From an uncultured Arenimonas sp. (lineage in GTDB: Bacteria > Pseudomonadota > Gammaproteobacteria > Xanthomonadales > Xanthomonadaceae): a DNA stretch of 8,020 nucleotides. Position 1 is the first letter of the stretch, and each line of letters begins with the position of its first letter. The notes below the pieces were generated by a model. That model was not told the DNA's origin. It saw only the letters and a program-made list of their open reading frames with translations, and did not search any database. The stretch spans positions 1 to 8,020 of the forward strand of contig CAMLKR010000103.1 in the NCBI GenBank assembly GCA_946480565.1, written 5' to 3'. This document shows, in pieces, positions 1 through 6,240 of this stretch. A program made the translations under genes and the position numbers.

Positions 1-194
1 CTGATCGACTCCTTGCGCTGCTTGACCATCTTCTCGATCACCGCCAGAACCAGCGCATCGGTCATCTCGACCCGCTCGTCCACTTCCTTCTGCTTGATCG
101 CCGCGTTGATCAGCCGGATGACGCCCAGGCGATCCTTCTCGCCGGCCTTCATCGCGGTCTTCATGTCTTCGGTCAGCTTGGCTTTGAGGGTCAT
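1..194 (-). CDS. GatB/YqeY domain-containing protein (5' part; 3' end outside window)
   Basis: Only the first 64 codons are inside the window; the gene runs off the left edge. The N-terminus begins MTLKAKLTEDMKTAMKAGEK and continues with DRLGVIRLINAAIKQKEVDE. The amphipathic helix, then R-L-I-N-A-A-I-K and a following ERVEMTDALVLAVIEKMVKQRKES segment, are typical of YqeY. YqeY is a small protein, usually about 150 residues, related to the tRNA-binding tail of the amidotransferase subunit GatB. Its exact role is not settled, though a link to tRNA or translation is usually assumed. The start at 192-194 is supported by AGGAG six bases upstream (complement of 201-205). It lies downstream of rpsU on the same strand, behind an intrinsic terminator. 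In Xanthomonadales and many other gammaproteobacteria this gene sits between rpsU and dnaG, so dnaG and rpoD are expected just outside the window. Confidence 0.93.
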   Translation of the reverse strand, partial: MTLKAKLTEDMKTAMKAGEKDRLGVIRLINAAIKQKEVDERVEMTDALVLAVIEKMVKQRKESI

Positions 195-242
195 GGATCA
201 CTCCTGGAAGGGGGATATCGGCGCCGGAATCTCCGGGGCCCA

Positions 243-283
243 GAAACACGAAAAGCCGGCGACGCGCGAGCGTGCCGGCTTTC
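243..283 (-). terminator. Intrinsic terminator or attenuator between rpsU and the YqeY gene
   Basis: Perfect 9-bp arms at 252-260 and 274-282 (AAAGCCGGC and its complement) enclose a nested 4-bp ACGC/GCGT stem with a four-base loop. Read on the minus strand, the hairpin ends in TTTT and continues CGTGTTTCTG, as expected for a Rho-independent terminator acting on rpsU transcripts. It lies 17 bases past the rpsU stop. In E. coli a terminator between rpsU and dnaG lets only part of the transcription through, so S21 is made in excess over primase. A similar partial terminator here is an inference from position. Confidence 0.8.
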
Positions 284-299
284 CGGGAAACACCGCGGC

Positions 300-515
300 T
301 CAGTACAGGCGCTGGCGCTTGGTGACGTCGCGCGAGCTGCGGCGCAGCTGGCGCTTCACCGCGGCGGCGGCCTTGCGCTTGCGCTCCTGGGTCGGCTTCT
401 CGTAGAACTCGCGCTTGCGGGTTTCGGCCAGGACGCCGGCCTTTTCGCAGGTGCGCTTGAAGCGACGCAGCGCAAACTCAAACGGCTCGTTTTCGCGGAC
501 TTTGACAGACGGCAT
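300..515 (-). CDS. rpsU: 30S ribosomal protein S21
   Basis: Encodes the 71-residue bS21 protein of the small ribosomal subunit, needed for normal initiation on natural mRNAs. The sequence starts [20 protein letters not shown] and continues [20 protein letters not shown], followed by the very basic tail with [15 protein letters not shown] and a final TKRQRLY. This covers the whole bS21 family at its usual length of about 70 residues. The start at 513-515 has AGGAA six bases upstream. It is divergent from tsaD, as in E. coli and most gammaproteobacteria, and is followed by a terminator and then the YqeY gene, which marks the start of the macromolecular-synthesis operon. Longer in-frame upstream extensions run into the promoter region and are not part of the protein. 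Confidence 0.97.
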
Positions 516-560
516 GTGGAATTCCTGGATACGTGGATGTCGCCGGGCACGGCCGGCGAG

Positions 561-596
561 CCGCGTATGATACGCGGGCTCCCCCGGCCCAGGCAA
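561..596 (-). promoter_or_regulatory. rpsU promoter, with a -10 element shared symmetrically with the tsaD side
   Basis: On the minus strand, TTGCCT (complement of 591-596) and TATCAT (complement of 567-572) are separated by 18 bases, a good sigma-70 pattern. The start would fall near 560, giving rpsU a leader of about 45 bases. The -10 is the centre of a perfect palindrome at 561-577 (arms CCGCGTAT and ATACGCGG around one G). The plus strand therefore reads TATGAT at 566-571, facing tsaD. No convincing -35 is seen for the plus direction. Confidence 0.6.
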
Positions 597-613
597 GCCT
601 GACCCGGGTTTTT
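583..613 (+). terminator. Terminator-like hairpin in the tsaD leader (weak)
   Basis: On the plus strand, CCCGG at 583-587 pairs with CCGGG at 604-608. Above a 2x2 internal loop, 590-593 pairs with 598-601 and closes the four-base loop CAAG. TTTTT follows immediately at 609-613. This has the outline of an intrinsic terminator 38 bases before the tsaD start. It also covers the -35 of the rpsU promoter, so the similarity may be accidental. Confidence 0.3.
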
Positions 614-651
614 CCCTTGAATCCGGCCTGCAGGCCCCAAAAAACAAGCAC

Positions 652-1665
652 ATGCGCGTCCTGGGCATCGAAACCAGCTGCGATGAGACCGGCGTGGCGG
701 TGTACGACACCGACCGCGGCCTGCGGGCGCACGCGCTCTACAGCCAGATCGCCCTGCACGCCGACTACGGCGGGGTCGTGCCCGAGCTGGCCAGCCGCGA
801 CCACGTCCGCAAGCTCCTGCCCCTGGTCCGCCAGACCCTGGCCGAGGCCGGACTGGGCGTGGCCGACCTGGATGGCGTGGCCTATACGGCCGGCCCGGGC
901 CTGGTCGGGGCCCTGATGGTGGGCGCGGCCGCCGGCCGGGCCCTGGCCTGGGCCCTGGACGTGCCGGCCATCGGGGTGCACCACATGGAGGGCCACCTGC
1001 TGGCCCCGCTGCTGGAAGACCCGGGCCTGAAGCCGCCCTTCGTGGCCCTGCTGGTGTCCGGCGGCCACACCCAGCTGGTCGAGGTCGCGGCCATCGGCCA
1101 GTACCGCCTGCTGGGCGAGACCCTGGACGACGCCGCCGGCGAGGCCTTCGACAAGACCGCCAAGCTGATGGGCCTGCCCTACCCGGGCGGCCCCGAGCTG
1201 GCCCGCCTGGCACAAACCGGCCGGCCCGGTCTGTTCACCTTCTCCCGGCCGATGACCGACCGCCCGGGCCTGGACTTCAGCTTCTCCGGCCTCAAGACCC
1301 AGGTGCTGCTGGCCTGGCAGGCCTCGGACCGCACGCCGGAGACCCGGGCCGATATCGCCCGCGGCTTCGAGGACGCCGTGGTCGAGACCCTGGCCATCAA
1401 GTGCGACCGCGCCCTGCAGCAGAGCGGCGCCCGCACCCTGGTGGTGGCCGGCGGCGTCGGCGCCAATATCCGGCTGCGCGAGCGCCTGACCGCGCTGGCG
1501 TCCAAGCGGGGCGCCCGGGTCTGTTTTCCGCGCCCCGCCTTCTGCACCGACAACGGCGCGATGATCGCCTTCGCCGGCGCCCTGCGGCTGATGGCCGGCC
1601 AGCACGCCGATGCCACCGTCACCGTGGCGCCACGCTGGGACATGGCAAGCTTGCCGGCGGTCTGA
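652..1665 (+). CDS. tsaD: tRNA N6-adenosine threonylcarbamoyltransferase TsaD
   Basis: Catalytic subunit of the complex (with TsaB and TsaE) that transfers threonylcarbamoyl from threonylcarbamoyl-AMP to A37 of tRNAs reading ANN codons, giving t6A. The 337-residue protein has the same length as E. coli TsaD and starts [19 protein letters not shown]. The metal-binding HHMEGH motif (His111, His115) and Asp300 (FCTDNGAM) are present. Nucleotide-binding motifs SGGHTQLV (136-143), [18 protein letters not shown] (163-180) and VVAGGVGAN (264-272) of the ASKHA fold are intact. The start matches the conserved N-terminus, but no Shine-Dalgarno sequence is visible upstream (the leader ends CCCCAAAAAACAAGCAC), so initiation may be weak or leader-dependent. 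It is divergent from rpsU and followed 12 bases later by folB. Alanine codons lean more to GCC here than in neighbouring genes. Confidence 0.98.
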
Positions 1666-1677
1666 CACGGAGTTCGC

Positions 1678-2034
1678 ATGGACAAGGTCTTCATCGAGGC
1701 GCTCGAGATCGAGTGCGTCATCGGCATCTACGACTGGGAACGCAAGATCAAACAGCCGGTCGTGCTCGACATCGAGATGGCGTTCGACAACACCAAACCG
1801 GCCGCCACCGACAACATCGCCGACACGCTGGACTACAAGGCGGTGAGCAAGCGCCTGATCCAGTTCGTGTCCGAATCGAGCTTCGGCCTGGTCGAAACGC
1901 TGGCCGAACGCTGCGCGGCGATCATCACCGGCGAGTTCGGCGTGCAGCACGTGCGCCTCAAGCTCAGCAAGCCCGGGGCCGTACGCGGCTCGAAGGCCGT
2001 CGGCGTGATCATCGAGCGCACGCGCGCGGCATGA
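1678..2034 (+). CDS. folB: Dihydroneopterin aldolase
   Basis: Converts 7,8-dihydroneopterin to 6-hydroxymethyl-7,8-dihydropterin and glycolaldehyde, the step before FolK in folate synthesis; it normally forms a ring-shaped octamer in the cytoplasm. The 118-residue protein starts MDKVFIEALEIECVIGIYDW and resembles E. coli FolB throughout. Visible family residues are Glu21 (YDWER), Tyr53 (LDYKAV), Glu73 (FGLVETLAE), which anchors the pterin, and the catalytic Lys98 in KLSKPGAV (95-102). The C-terminus VGVIIER is typical. GGAG at 1669-1672 lies five bases before the ATG. It follows tsaD by 12 bases and overlaps folK by four (ATGA), so it is probably cotranscribed with tsaD and coupled in translation to folK. 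Confidence 0.97.
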   Translation: MDKVFIEALEIECVIGIYDWERKIKQPVVLDIEMAFDNTKPAATDNIADTLDYKAVSKRLIQFVSESSFGLVETLAERCAAIITGEFGVQHVRLKLSKPGAVRGSKAVGVIIERTRAA

Positions 2035-2522
2035 GCACGGCCTGGCTGAGCCTGGGCAGCAACCTGGAACCGGAGCGGCACCTGCGCGCGGCCGCCGCGG
2101 CGCTGCGCGAACGGTTCGGGGCCGTGCGCTTCTCGCCGGTCTACCGCACGCCGGCGGTCGGCTTCGCCGGACCGGACTTCCTCAACGCCGCCGCCGCGCT
2201 CGACACCGACCTGGACCCGTTCGCGCTCAACCACTGGCTGCATGCGCTGGAAGACGCGCAGGGACGCGACCGCAGCGGCCCGCGCTTTTCCAGCCGCACG
2301 CTGGACATCGACATCGTGCTGTTCGACGACCTGGTCATCGAGGGCCCCGGCCACCTGCAGGTGCCGCGCAAGGAGCTGCAGCACGCCTTCGTGCTCAAGC
2401 CGCTGGCCGACCTGGCGCCGCAGCTGCGCCTGCCCACGACCGGCCAGACCCTGGCCGCGCTCTGGGCCGCTCACCCCGGCGCGGCCCGACCGCCGGTGGT
2501 GGATGCCCTGACGCTCGGATGA
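2031..2522 (+). CDS. folK: 2-amino-4-hydroxy-6-hydroxymethyldihydropteridine diphosphokinase
   Basis: Transfers pyrophosphate from ATP to 6-hydroxymethyl-7,8-dihydropterin, making the substrate for dihydropteroate synthase. The 163-residue protein has a normal HPPK length. It starts MSTAWLSLGSNLEPERHLRA (the family's LGSN motif at 8-11), followed by VYRTPAVGFAGPDFLNAA (37-54), which contributes to the pterin site. SSRTLDIDIVLFDD (87-100) contains Asp92 and Asp94, the pair that binds two magnesium ions. VPRKELQHAFVLKPLADLAP (111-130) is the usual C-terminal block. The segment before the aspartate pair reads SGPRFSSRTLDID rather than the shorter GPRTLDLD of E. coli, a small variation. The ATG overlaps the folB stop as ATGA; no separate promoter is seen. 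Confidence 0.96.
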   Translation: MSTAWLSLGSNLEPERHLRAAAAALRERFGAVRFSPVYRTPAVGFAGPDFLNAAAALDTDLDPFALNHWLHALEDAQGRDRSGPRFSSRTLDIDIVLFDDLVIEGPGHLQVPRKELQHAFVLKPLADLAPQLRLPTTGQTLAALWAAHPGAARPPVVDALTLG

Positions 2523-2531
2523 CCTTTGGCC

Positions 2532-2559
2532 TTGCGCCTCCGGACCGCTGATCCATAAT
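2532..2559 (+). promoter_or_regulatory. Putative sigma-70 promoter of the membrane-protein gene
   Basis: TTGCGC at 2532-2537 and CATAAT at 2554-2559 are separated by 16 bases. CATAAT matches the -10 consensus at five of six positions. It lies in the 63-base gap between the folK stop and the next ATG and is one of the few AT-rich spots there. The strong ribosome-binding site AGGGGAG (2572-2578) follows, seven bases before the start. Confidence 0.5.
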
Positions 2560-2585
2560 CGCGGCAACGTCAGGGGAGCACGACC

Positions 2586-3419
2586 ATGTTCGAGAGGATT
2601 TCCCGCAGCTGGACCCTGGTGAAGGCCAGTGCCGCCGTGTTGCGCTCCGACAAGGAGCTGCTGCTGTTCCCGGTGATCTCGGCCTTCGCCACCCTGCTGG
2701 TGCTGGCGACCTTCATGGTGCCGGTGCTCGGGCTGAAGCTGTTCGAGGGCGACACCATCGGGCCACTGGGCGCGGTGGTCGGCTTCCTGTTCTACCTGTG
2801 CCAGTACTTCGTCATCTTCTTCTTCAACACCGCCCTGGTCGGCGCGGCCATGATCCGCCTCGAGGGCGGCGACCCGACGGTGGCCGACGGCCTGCGCATC
2901 GCGCGCTCGAAGGTCGGCGTGATCCTGGGCTATGCGGCCATCGCCGCGACGGTCGGCCTGATCCTGAAGGCGCTGGAAGAGCGCGCCGGTGCGATCGGCA
3001 AGATCGTCGTCGGCCTGGTCGGCGTGGCCTGGACCCTGGCCACCTTCCTGGTGGTGCCGGTGCTGGTGGCACGCGACGTCGGCCCGCTGGAGGCGGTGAA
3101 GGAAAGCGTCGACCTGCTCAAGCGCACCTGGGGCGAGAACATCGCCGGCAACGTCGGCATCGGCCTGGCCTTCGGCCTGCTCACCTTCGCGGTGGTGCTG
3201 GCGGTGGTGGCCCTGGTGGTCGGCGCGGCCTTCGTCGGCGGCGCCCAGCTGGCGATCGTGGTCGGCGTGCTCGGCGCCTTGGCCATCGCCTTCGTCGCGG
3301 TGCTGCAGGCGGCGCTGTCCGGCATCTATTCTGCGGCGCTGTACCGCTATGCGGTGGATGGCCAGGCCCCGGCGGGTTTCGGCACCGGCCAGCTGGAAAA
3401 CGCCTTCCGGCCCAAATAA
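2586..3419 (+). CDS. Six-helix integral membrane protein, probably DUF6159 family
   Basis: A 277-residue hydrophobic protein of unknown function. It starts with the cytoplasmic-looking segment MFERISRSWTLVKASAAVLR. Six membrane segments are then visible at about 27-50, 61-89, 110-129, 137-162, 187-216 and 219-248, rich in Val, Ala, Gly and Leu. Between helices are conserved-looking polar stretches: RLEGGDPTVADGLRIARSK (91-109) after helix 2, and VARDVGPLEAVKESVDLLKR (161-180) plus TWGEN after helix 4. The pattern of a helix pair followed by G-x-P-T-x-x-D-G or G-P-x-x-A-x-x-x-S is familiar from DUF6159 and related DUF4013-like proteins; this assignment is from memory. The start has a strong AGGGGAG site, and the gene has its own putative promoter. 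No catalytic motif is seen. The gene faces the YafK-like gene tail to tail. Confidence 0.85.
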   Translation: MFERISRSWTLVKASAAVLRSDKELLLFPVISAFATLLVLATFMVPVLGLKLFEGDTIGPLGAVVGFLFYLCQYFVIFFFNTALVGAAMIRLEGGDPTVADGLRIARSKVGVILGYAAIAATVGLILKALEERAGAIGKIVVGLVGVAWTLATFLVVPVLVARDVGPLEAVKESVDLLKRTWGENIAGNVGIGLAFGLLTFAVVLAVVALVVGAAFVGGAQLAIVVGVLGALAIAFVAVLQAALSGIYSAALYRYAVDGQAPAGFGTGQLENAFRPK

Positions 3420-3472
3420 TCCGGCGGCCGCATCCGATCCGGCGTCGCCGAAGTCCGGTGCGCGGTTCTCTC

Positions 3473-3504
3473 CCGACGCCTCAGCCTCGCGGCTGGGGCG
3501 TCGG
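3473..3504 (+). terminator. 14-bp stem hairpin between convergent genes
   Basis: Arms at 3473-3486 and 3491-3504 pair over 14 positions around the loop TCGC (3487-3490). Thirteen pairs are Watson-Crick and one is T:G, which is a wobble in the plus-strand RNA but an A:C mismatch in the minus-strand RNA. CGTTTCGGT follows on the plus side; there is no real T-tract either way. It lies 53 bases after the membrane-protein stop and overlaps the last codons and stop of the opposing YafK-like gene. It probably ends or stabilises the plus-strand transcript and may act in both directions. Confidence 0.5.
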
Positions 3505-4269
3505 CGTTTCGGTCACCACGTAGCGCCGGGCCGCGACGCCGATGCGCGGCGGCCGGCCGGTGCGCTCGAAGGCATCGTGGCCTTCGCGCAGGTTGAGCCA
3601 GAAGTCCCGCCAGGGGCTGGTGCGCCAGCTCGCCCTGTCGCGCGCGCCGAACCGGAATGGGAACACGTGCACCGGCGCCGCTCCCTGGCCATTCGCGAGC
3701 GCTGCCGACAGCAGCGTGTAGATCTGCTCGATGTTGTCGTCGCCCATCGCATAACAGCCGATCGACACGCAGCTGCCGTGCACCATCAGATAGTCGCCGG
3801 TGCGGCCGTGCGCGCGGTCGTAGGCGTTCGGGTATCCGAGGTTGAAGGACAGGTGGTACTGGCTGCGCGGATTGAGCTGGCCGCGTGCTATCCGGTAGAA
3901 GCCCTCCGGCGACTGACCATCGCCCTGGCGCAGCTTCGGGCCCAGGTCGCCGGACCAGGTGCAGATGGGGTAAGTGCGGAACAGGCGGAAGCGCTGGCCG
4001 TCGTCCAGCCACAGCTCCAGCTCGCTCTCATCCTTGAAGATGCGGATGAAGACCGGTGCGCCCCAGCGCAGGCCGGCTGCGGCGAGGTCGCGCTGCAGCG
4101 CCGGCCGCACGCGGGCCTCGGCGGCGGCGGCGCGATCTGCGCGTGGCGCGAGGCCGGCGGATTCGGCGCGGGCGGCGAGGCTGCGGCCGGTCACCGGCCA
4201 GGCCAGCAGGGCGACGCCCAGCGCAAGCGCCGGCACGGCGATCAGCCCAAGGCGCAGGCCGCGGCTCAC
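3481..4269 (-). CDS. YafK/DpaA-like murein L,D-transpeptidase family protein
   Basis: A 262-residue envelope enzyme with an N-terminal signal anchor or signal peptide (about residues 7-26, LGLIAVPALALGVALLAW) and a YkuD-fold catalytic domain (about 70-215). The signature MVHGSCVSIGCYAM (162-175) contains His164 and the nucleophile Cys172. The wording IFKDESELELWL, YPICTWSGDLGPKLRQGD, QSPEGFY, LNPRSQYHLSFNLGYPNAYD and VHVFPFRF closely follows E. coli YafK (DpaA/LdtF). That enzyme releases Braun lipoprotein from peptidoglycan rather than forming 3-3 crosslinks. The same reaction here is inference. The start is GTG, overlapping the stop of the upstream SDR gene as GTGA, so the two are probably coupled. 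The open frame continues upstream antisense to nothing conserved. The C-terminal tail TPTPQPRG is encoded by the hairpin at 3473-3504. Confidence 0.93.
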   Translation of the reverse strand: MSRGLRLGLIAVPALALGVALLAWPVTGRSLAARAESAGLAPRADRAAAAEARVRPALQRDLAAAGLRWGAPVFIRIFKDESELELWLDDGQRFRLFRTYPICTWSGDLGPKLRQGDGQSPEGFYRIARGQLNPRSQYHLSFNLGYPNAYDRAHGRTGDYLMVHGSCVSIGCYAMGDDNIEQIYTLLSAALANGQGAAPVHVFPFRFGARDRASWRTSPWRDFWLNLREGHDAFERTGRPPRIGVAARRYVVTETPTPQPRG

Positions 4270-5000
4270 AGGTTCAGGCTGCGGCCGCCGTCGACGCGGA
4301 CCACCTGGCCGGTGGTGTAGCGCGCGTCCTGCAGCAGCCAGCGCACGGCCTCGGCCACGTCGCCGGGATCGCCGGCCCGTCCCAGCGCGGTGGCCGCCAG
4401 CATCGCCGCCTTCTCGTGTTCGGCCTTGCCTTCCTCGGGCCAGAGCACCGCGCCCGGCGCGACCGCGTTGACGCGGACCTCGGGGCCGAGCTCCTTCGCC
4501 AACGACTGCGTCAGCATGATCAGCGCGGCCTTGGCCATGCAGTAGATCGTGTGGTTCTTCAGCGGCCGCTCGCCGTAGATGTCGGCCAGGTTGACGATGG
4601 CGCCGGCCGTGGCACGCAGCGCCGGGGCCGCCGCCTGGCTCAGGAAGAACGGCGCGCGCGCGTTGCTGGCGAACAGCGCGTCCCAGTCGGCGGGCACCGC
4701 GCGGCCGACCGGCGTCGGGCGGAAGGCGCTGGCGTTGTTGACCAGGGCATCGAGCCGGCCGAAGCGGTCGAGGGTGGCGTGGATCAGGCGCGGCGGGGCG
4801 TCGTCGTCGGCCAGTTCGGCCTGCAGCACCAGGATGCTGCCGGCACGTGCGGCCTCCAGTTCGGTGGCCAGCGCGGCCATCTCGGCCGCCGAATGGCGGT
4901 GGTGCAGGGCCAGGTCGTAACCCGCGCCGTGGAGGCGGCGGGCGATGCTTGCGCCGACACGCTTGGCGGCGCCGGTGATCAGGGCGACAGGGGCGGGCAT
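4266..5000 (-). CDS. Short-chain dehydrogenase, pteridine reductase (PTR1/FolM) type
   Basis: A 244-residue NADPH-dependent SDR. The cofactor motif TGAAKRVG (9-16) has the Arg-x-Gly form seen in pteridine reductases. LHHRHSAAEM (32-41) resembles the PTR1 segment that holds the NADPH 2'-phosphate. NNASAF is at 88-93. The catalytic set is Asp140 (VNLADIYGERP), Tyr153 and Lys157 (YCMAKAAL): aspartate replaces the usual SDR serine, exactly as in PTR1 and FolM. The C-terminus VVRVDGGRSL is typical. It likely reduces dihydropterins (for example dihydromonapterin) or dihydrofolate to tetrahydro forms. The nearby folB and folK fit this, though they are on the other strand. The start at 4998-5000 is the conserved N-terminus MPAPVALITGAAKRVG and has GGAG six bases upstream; longer upstream extensions would overlap the divergent methyltransferase gene. 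Its TGA overlaps the start of the YafK-like gene. Confidence 0.93.
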   Translation of the reverse strand: MPAPVALITGAAKRVGASIARRLHGAGYDLALHHRHSAAEMAALATELEAARAGSILVLQAELADDDAPPRLIHATLDRFGRLDALVNNASAFRPTPVGRAVPADWDALFASNARAPFFLSQAAAPALRATAGAIVNLADIYGERPLKNHTIYCMAKAALIMLTQSLAKELGPEVRVNAVAPGAVLWPEEGKAEHEKAAMLAATALGRAGDPGDVAEAVRWLLQDARYTTGQVVRVDGGRSLNL

Positions 5001-5055
5001 TCGGGGCTCCGGGGATTTGCCGGTATCCTGCGCGCACGCACCTGAAGATTCCATC

Positions 5056-6240
5056 ATGAGCCTGCAAGCCCCCGCCCCGGACGCCGACGCGCTGGCCCAC
5101 AGCCAGCGCCTGCTTGCCCTGATCCGCGCCCAGATTTCCGCCGCCGGCGGCGCCATCCCGTTCTCGCGCTACATGGAGCTGGCGCTGTACGCCCCCGGGC
5201 TCGGCTACTACAGCGCGGGTTCGCTGAAGTTCGGCGCCGAGGGCGACTTCGTCACCTCGCCCGAGCTCGGCCCGACCTTCGCCGAATGCGTGGCGCAGTG
5301 CGCGGCGCAGGTGTTCGGCCAGCTGGGCGGCGACGCCGATTTCTTCGAGATCGGCGGCGGCAGCGGCGCCTTCGCCGAGGTCGCGCTGCGACAGATGGCG
5401 GCGCTGGGCGCCGCGCCCGCGCGCTATCGCATCCTCGAACCCAGCGCCGACCTGCGCGAACGCCAGCGCGCGCGCCTGGCCGCCGCGCTGCCGGCCGACC
5501 TGTCCGCCCGCGTGGAATGGCTGGACGGGCCGCCGGACAGCCCGTGGCGCGGCCTGCTGTTCGCCAATGAGGTGCTGGACGCGCTACCGACACCACGTTT
5601 CGTGCTGCACGAGGGCGAGGTGTACGAAGAATTCGTGGCGCTGTCGGCGCAGGGCGAACTGATCCGCGTCGACCAGCCGGCCGACCTGCTGCTGCGCGGG
5701 GCCGTGCGCCATCTCGAGCACGATCTCGGTGCACCCTTCGCGGAAGGCTACCGTTCCGAGGTTCTGCCGCAGCTGCCGTACTGGATCCAGGCGGTCGGCG
5801 GCCTGCTGCAGGACGGGGCGATGCTGTTCGTCGACTACGGCTATCCGCGCCGCGAGTTCTACCTGCCCGAACGCAGCGACGGCACCCTGGTCTGCCACCA
5901 CCGCCACACGGCGCACGGCGACCCCTTCCACCTGCCGGGGCTGCAGGACATCACGGCCTTCGTAGACTTCACGGCGGTCGCCGAGGCCGGGGTCAACGCC
6001 GGTTTCGACCTGGCCGGGTACTGCGCGCAGGCGAGTTTCCTGATCAACAACGGTCTGCCCGAACGCCTGGCGGCGATCGAGGCCATCGGCGACGAGGTCG
6101 AGCGCCATCGCCGCCACAACGAGGTCAAGCGGCTGACGCTGCCGGGGGAGATGGGCGAGCGTTTCCAGGTGATCGGGTTCCAGCGTGGGGTCGACATCCG
6201 TCCCGCCTTCGCCCGCGGCGACCTGAGCCGCCGGCTGTGA
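5056..6240 (+). CDS. SAM-dependent methyltransferase, MidA/NDUFAF7 family
   Basis: A 394-residue class I methyltransferase of the DUF185/MidA family; its mitochondrial member NDUFAF7 methylates an arginine of complex I subunit NDUFS2. Family blocks in order are: IPFSRYMELALYAPGLGYYS (35-54); GDFVTSPELGPTFAECVAQ, about 64-82; the SAM-binding loop FEIGGGSGAFAEV, about 97-109; the acidic EPSADLRERQ; and FANEVLDALPTPRF, about 171-184. The C-terminal half has MLFVDYGYPRREFY, then DPFHLPGLQDITAFVDFTAV and the tail GERFQVIGFQRG. The glycine loop is GGGSG instead of the common GPGxG. The start at 5056 follows a 55-base divergent gap from the SDR; no strong ribosome-binding site is seen, only GAAG. 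An upstream in-frame extension overlaps the SDR and is rejected. The bacterial substrate is not known from sequence. Confidence 0.93.
   Translation: MSLQAPAPDADALAHSQRLLALIRAQISAAGGAIPFSRYMELALYAPGLGYYSAGSLKFGAEGDFVTSPELGPTFAECVAQCAAQVFGQLGGDADFFEIGGGSGAFAEVALRQMAALGAAPARYRILEPSADLRERQRARLAAALPADLSARVEWLDGPPDSPWRGLLFANEVLDALPTPRFVLHEGEVYEEFVALSAQGELIRVDQPADLLLRGAVRHLEHDLGAPFAEGYRSEVLPQLPYWIQAVGGLLQDGAMLFVDYGYPRREFYLPERSDGTLVCHHRHTAHGDPFHLPGLQDITAFVDFTAVAEAGVNAGFDLAGYCAQASFLINNGLPERLAAIEAIGDEVERHRRHNEVKRLTLPGEMGERFQVIGFQRGVDIRPAFARGDLSRRL

Noticed and set aside
478..1950. A 490-codon open frame antisense to tsaD and folB
   Set aside because: It lies opposite genes with clear conserved motifs, has low-complexity Gly/Ala/Gln/His-rich content and no recognisable domain. 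Long antisense frames are expected at this GC content.
3349..4320. A 323-codon plus-strand frame opposite the YafK-like gene
   Set aside because: Antisense to a gene with an intact catalytic motif; the product has no domain and no plausible ribosome-binding site.
4945..5055. An N-terminal extension of the methyltransferase
   Set aside because: It overlaps the start region of the divergent SDR gene and lacks family similarity; the ATG at 5056 fits better.
3481..5100. A fusion of the YafK-like domain to a long N-terminal extension in the same frame
   Set aside because: The extension is the SDR gene read in the wrong frame (Arg/Pro-rich). The GTG at 4269, overlapping the SDR stop and followed directly by a signal sequence, is the sensible start.
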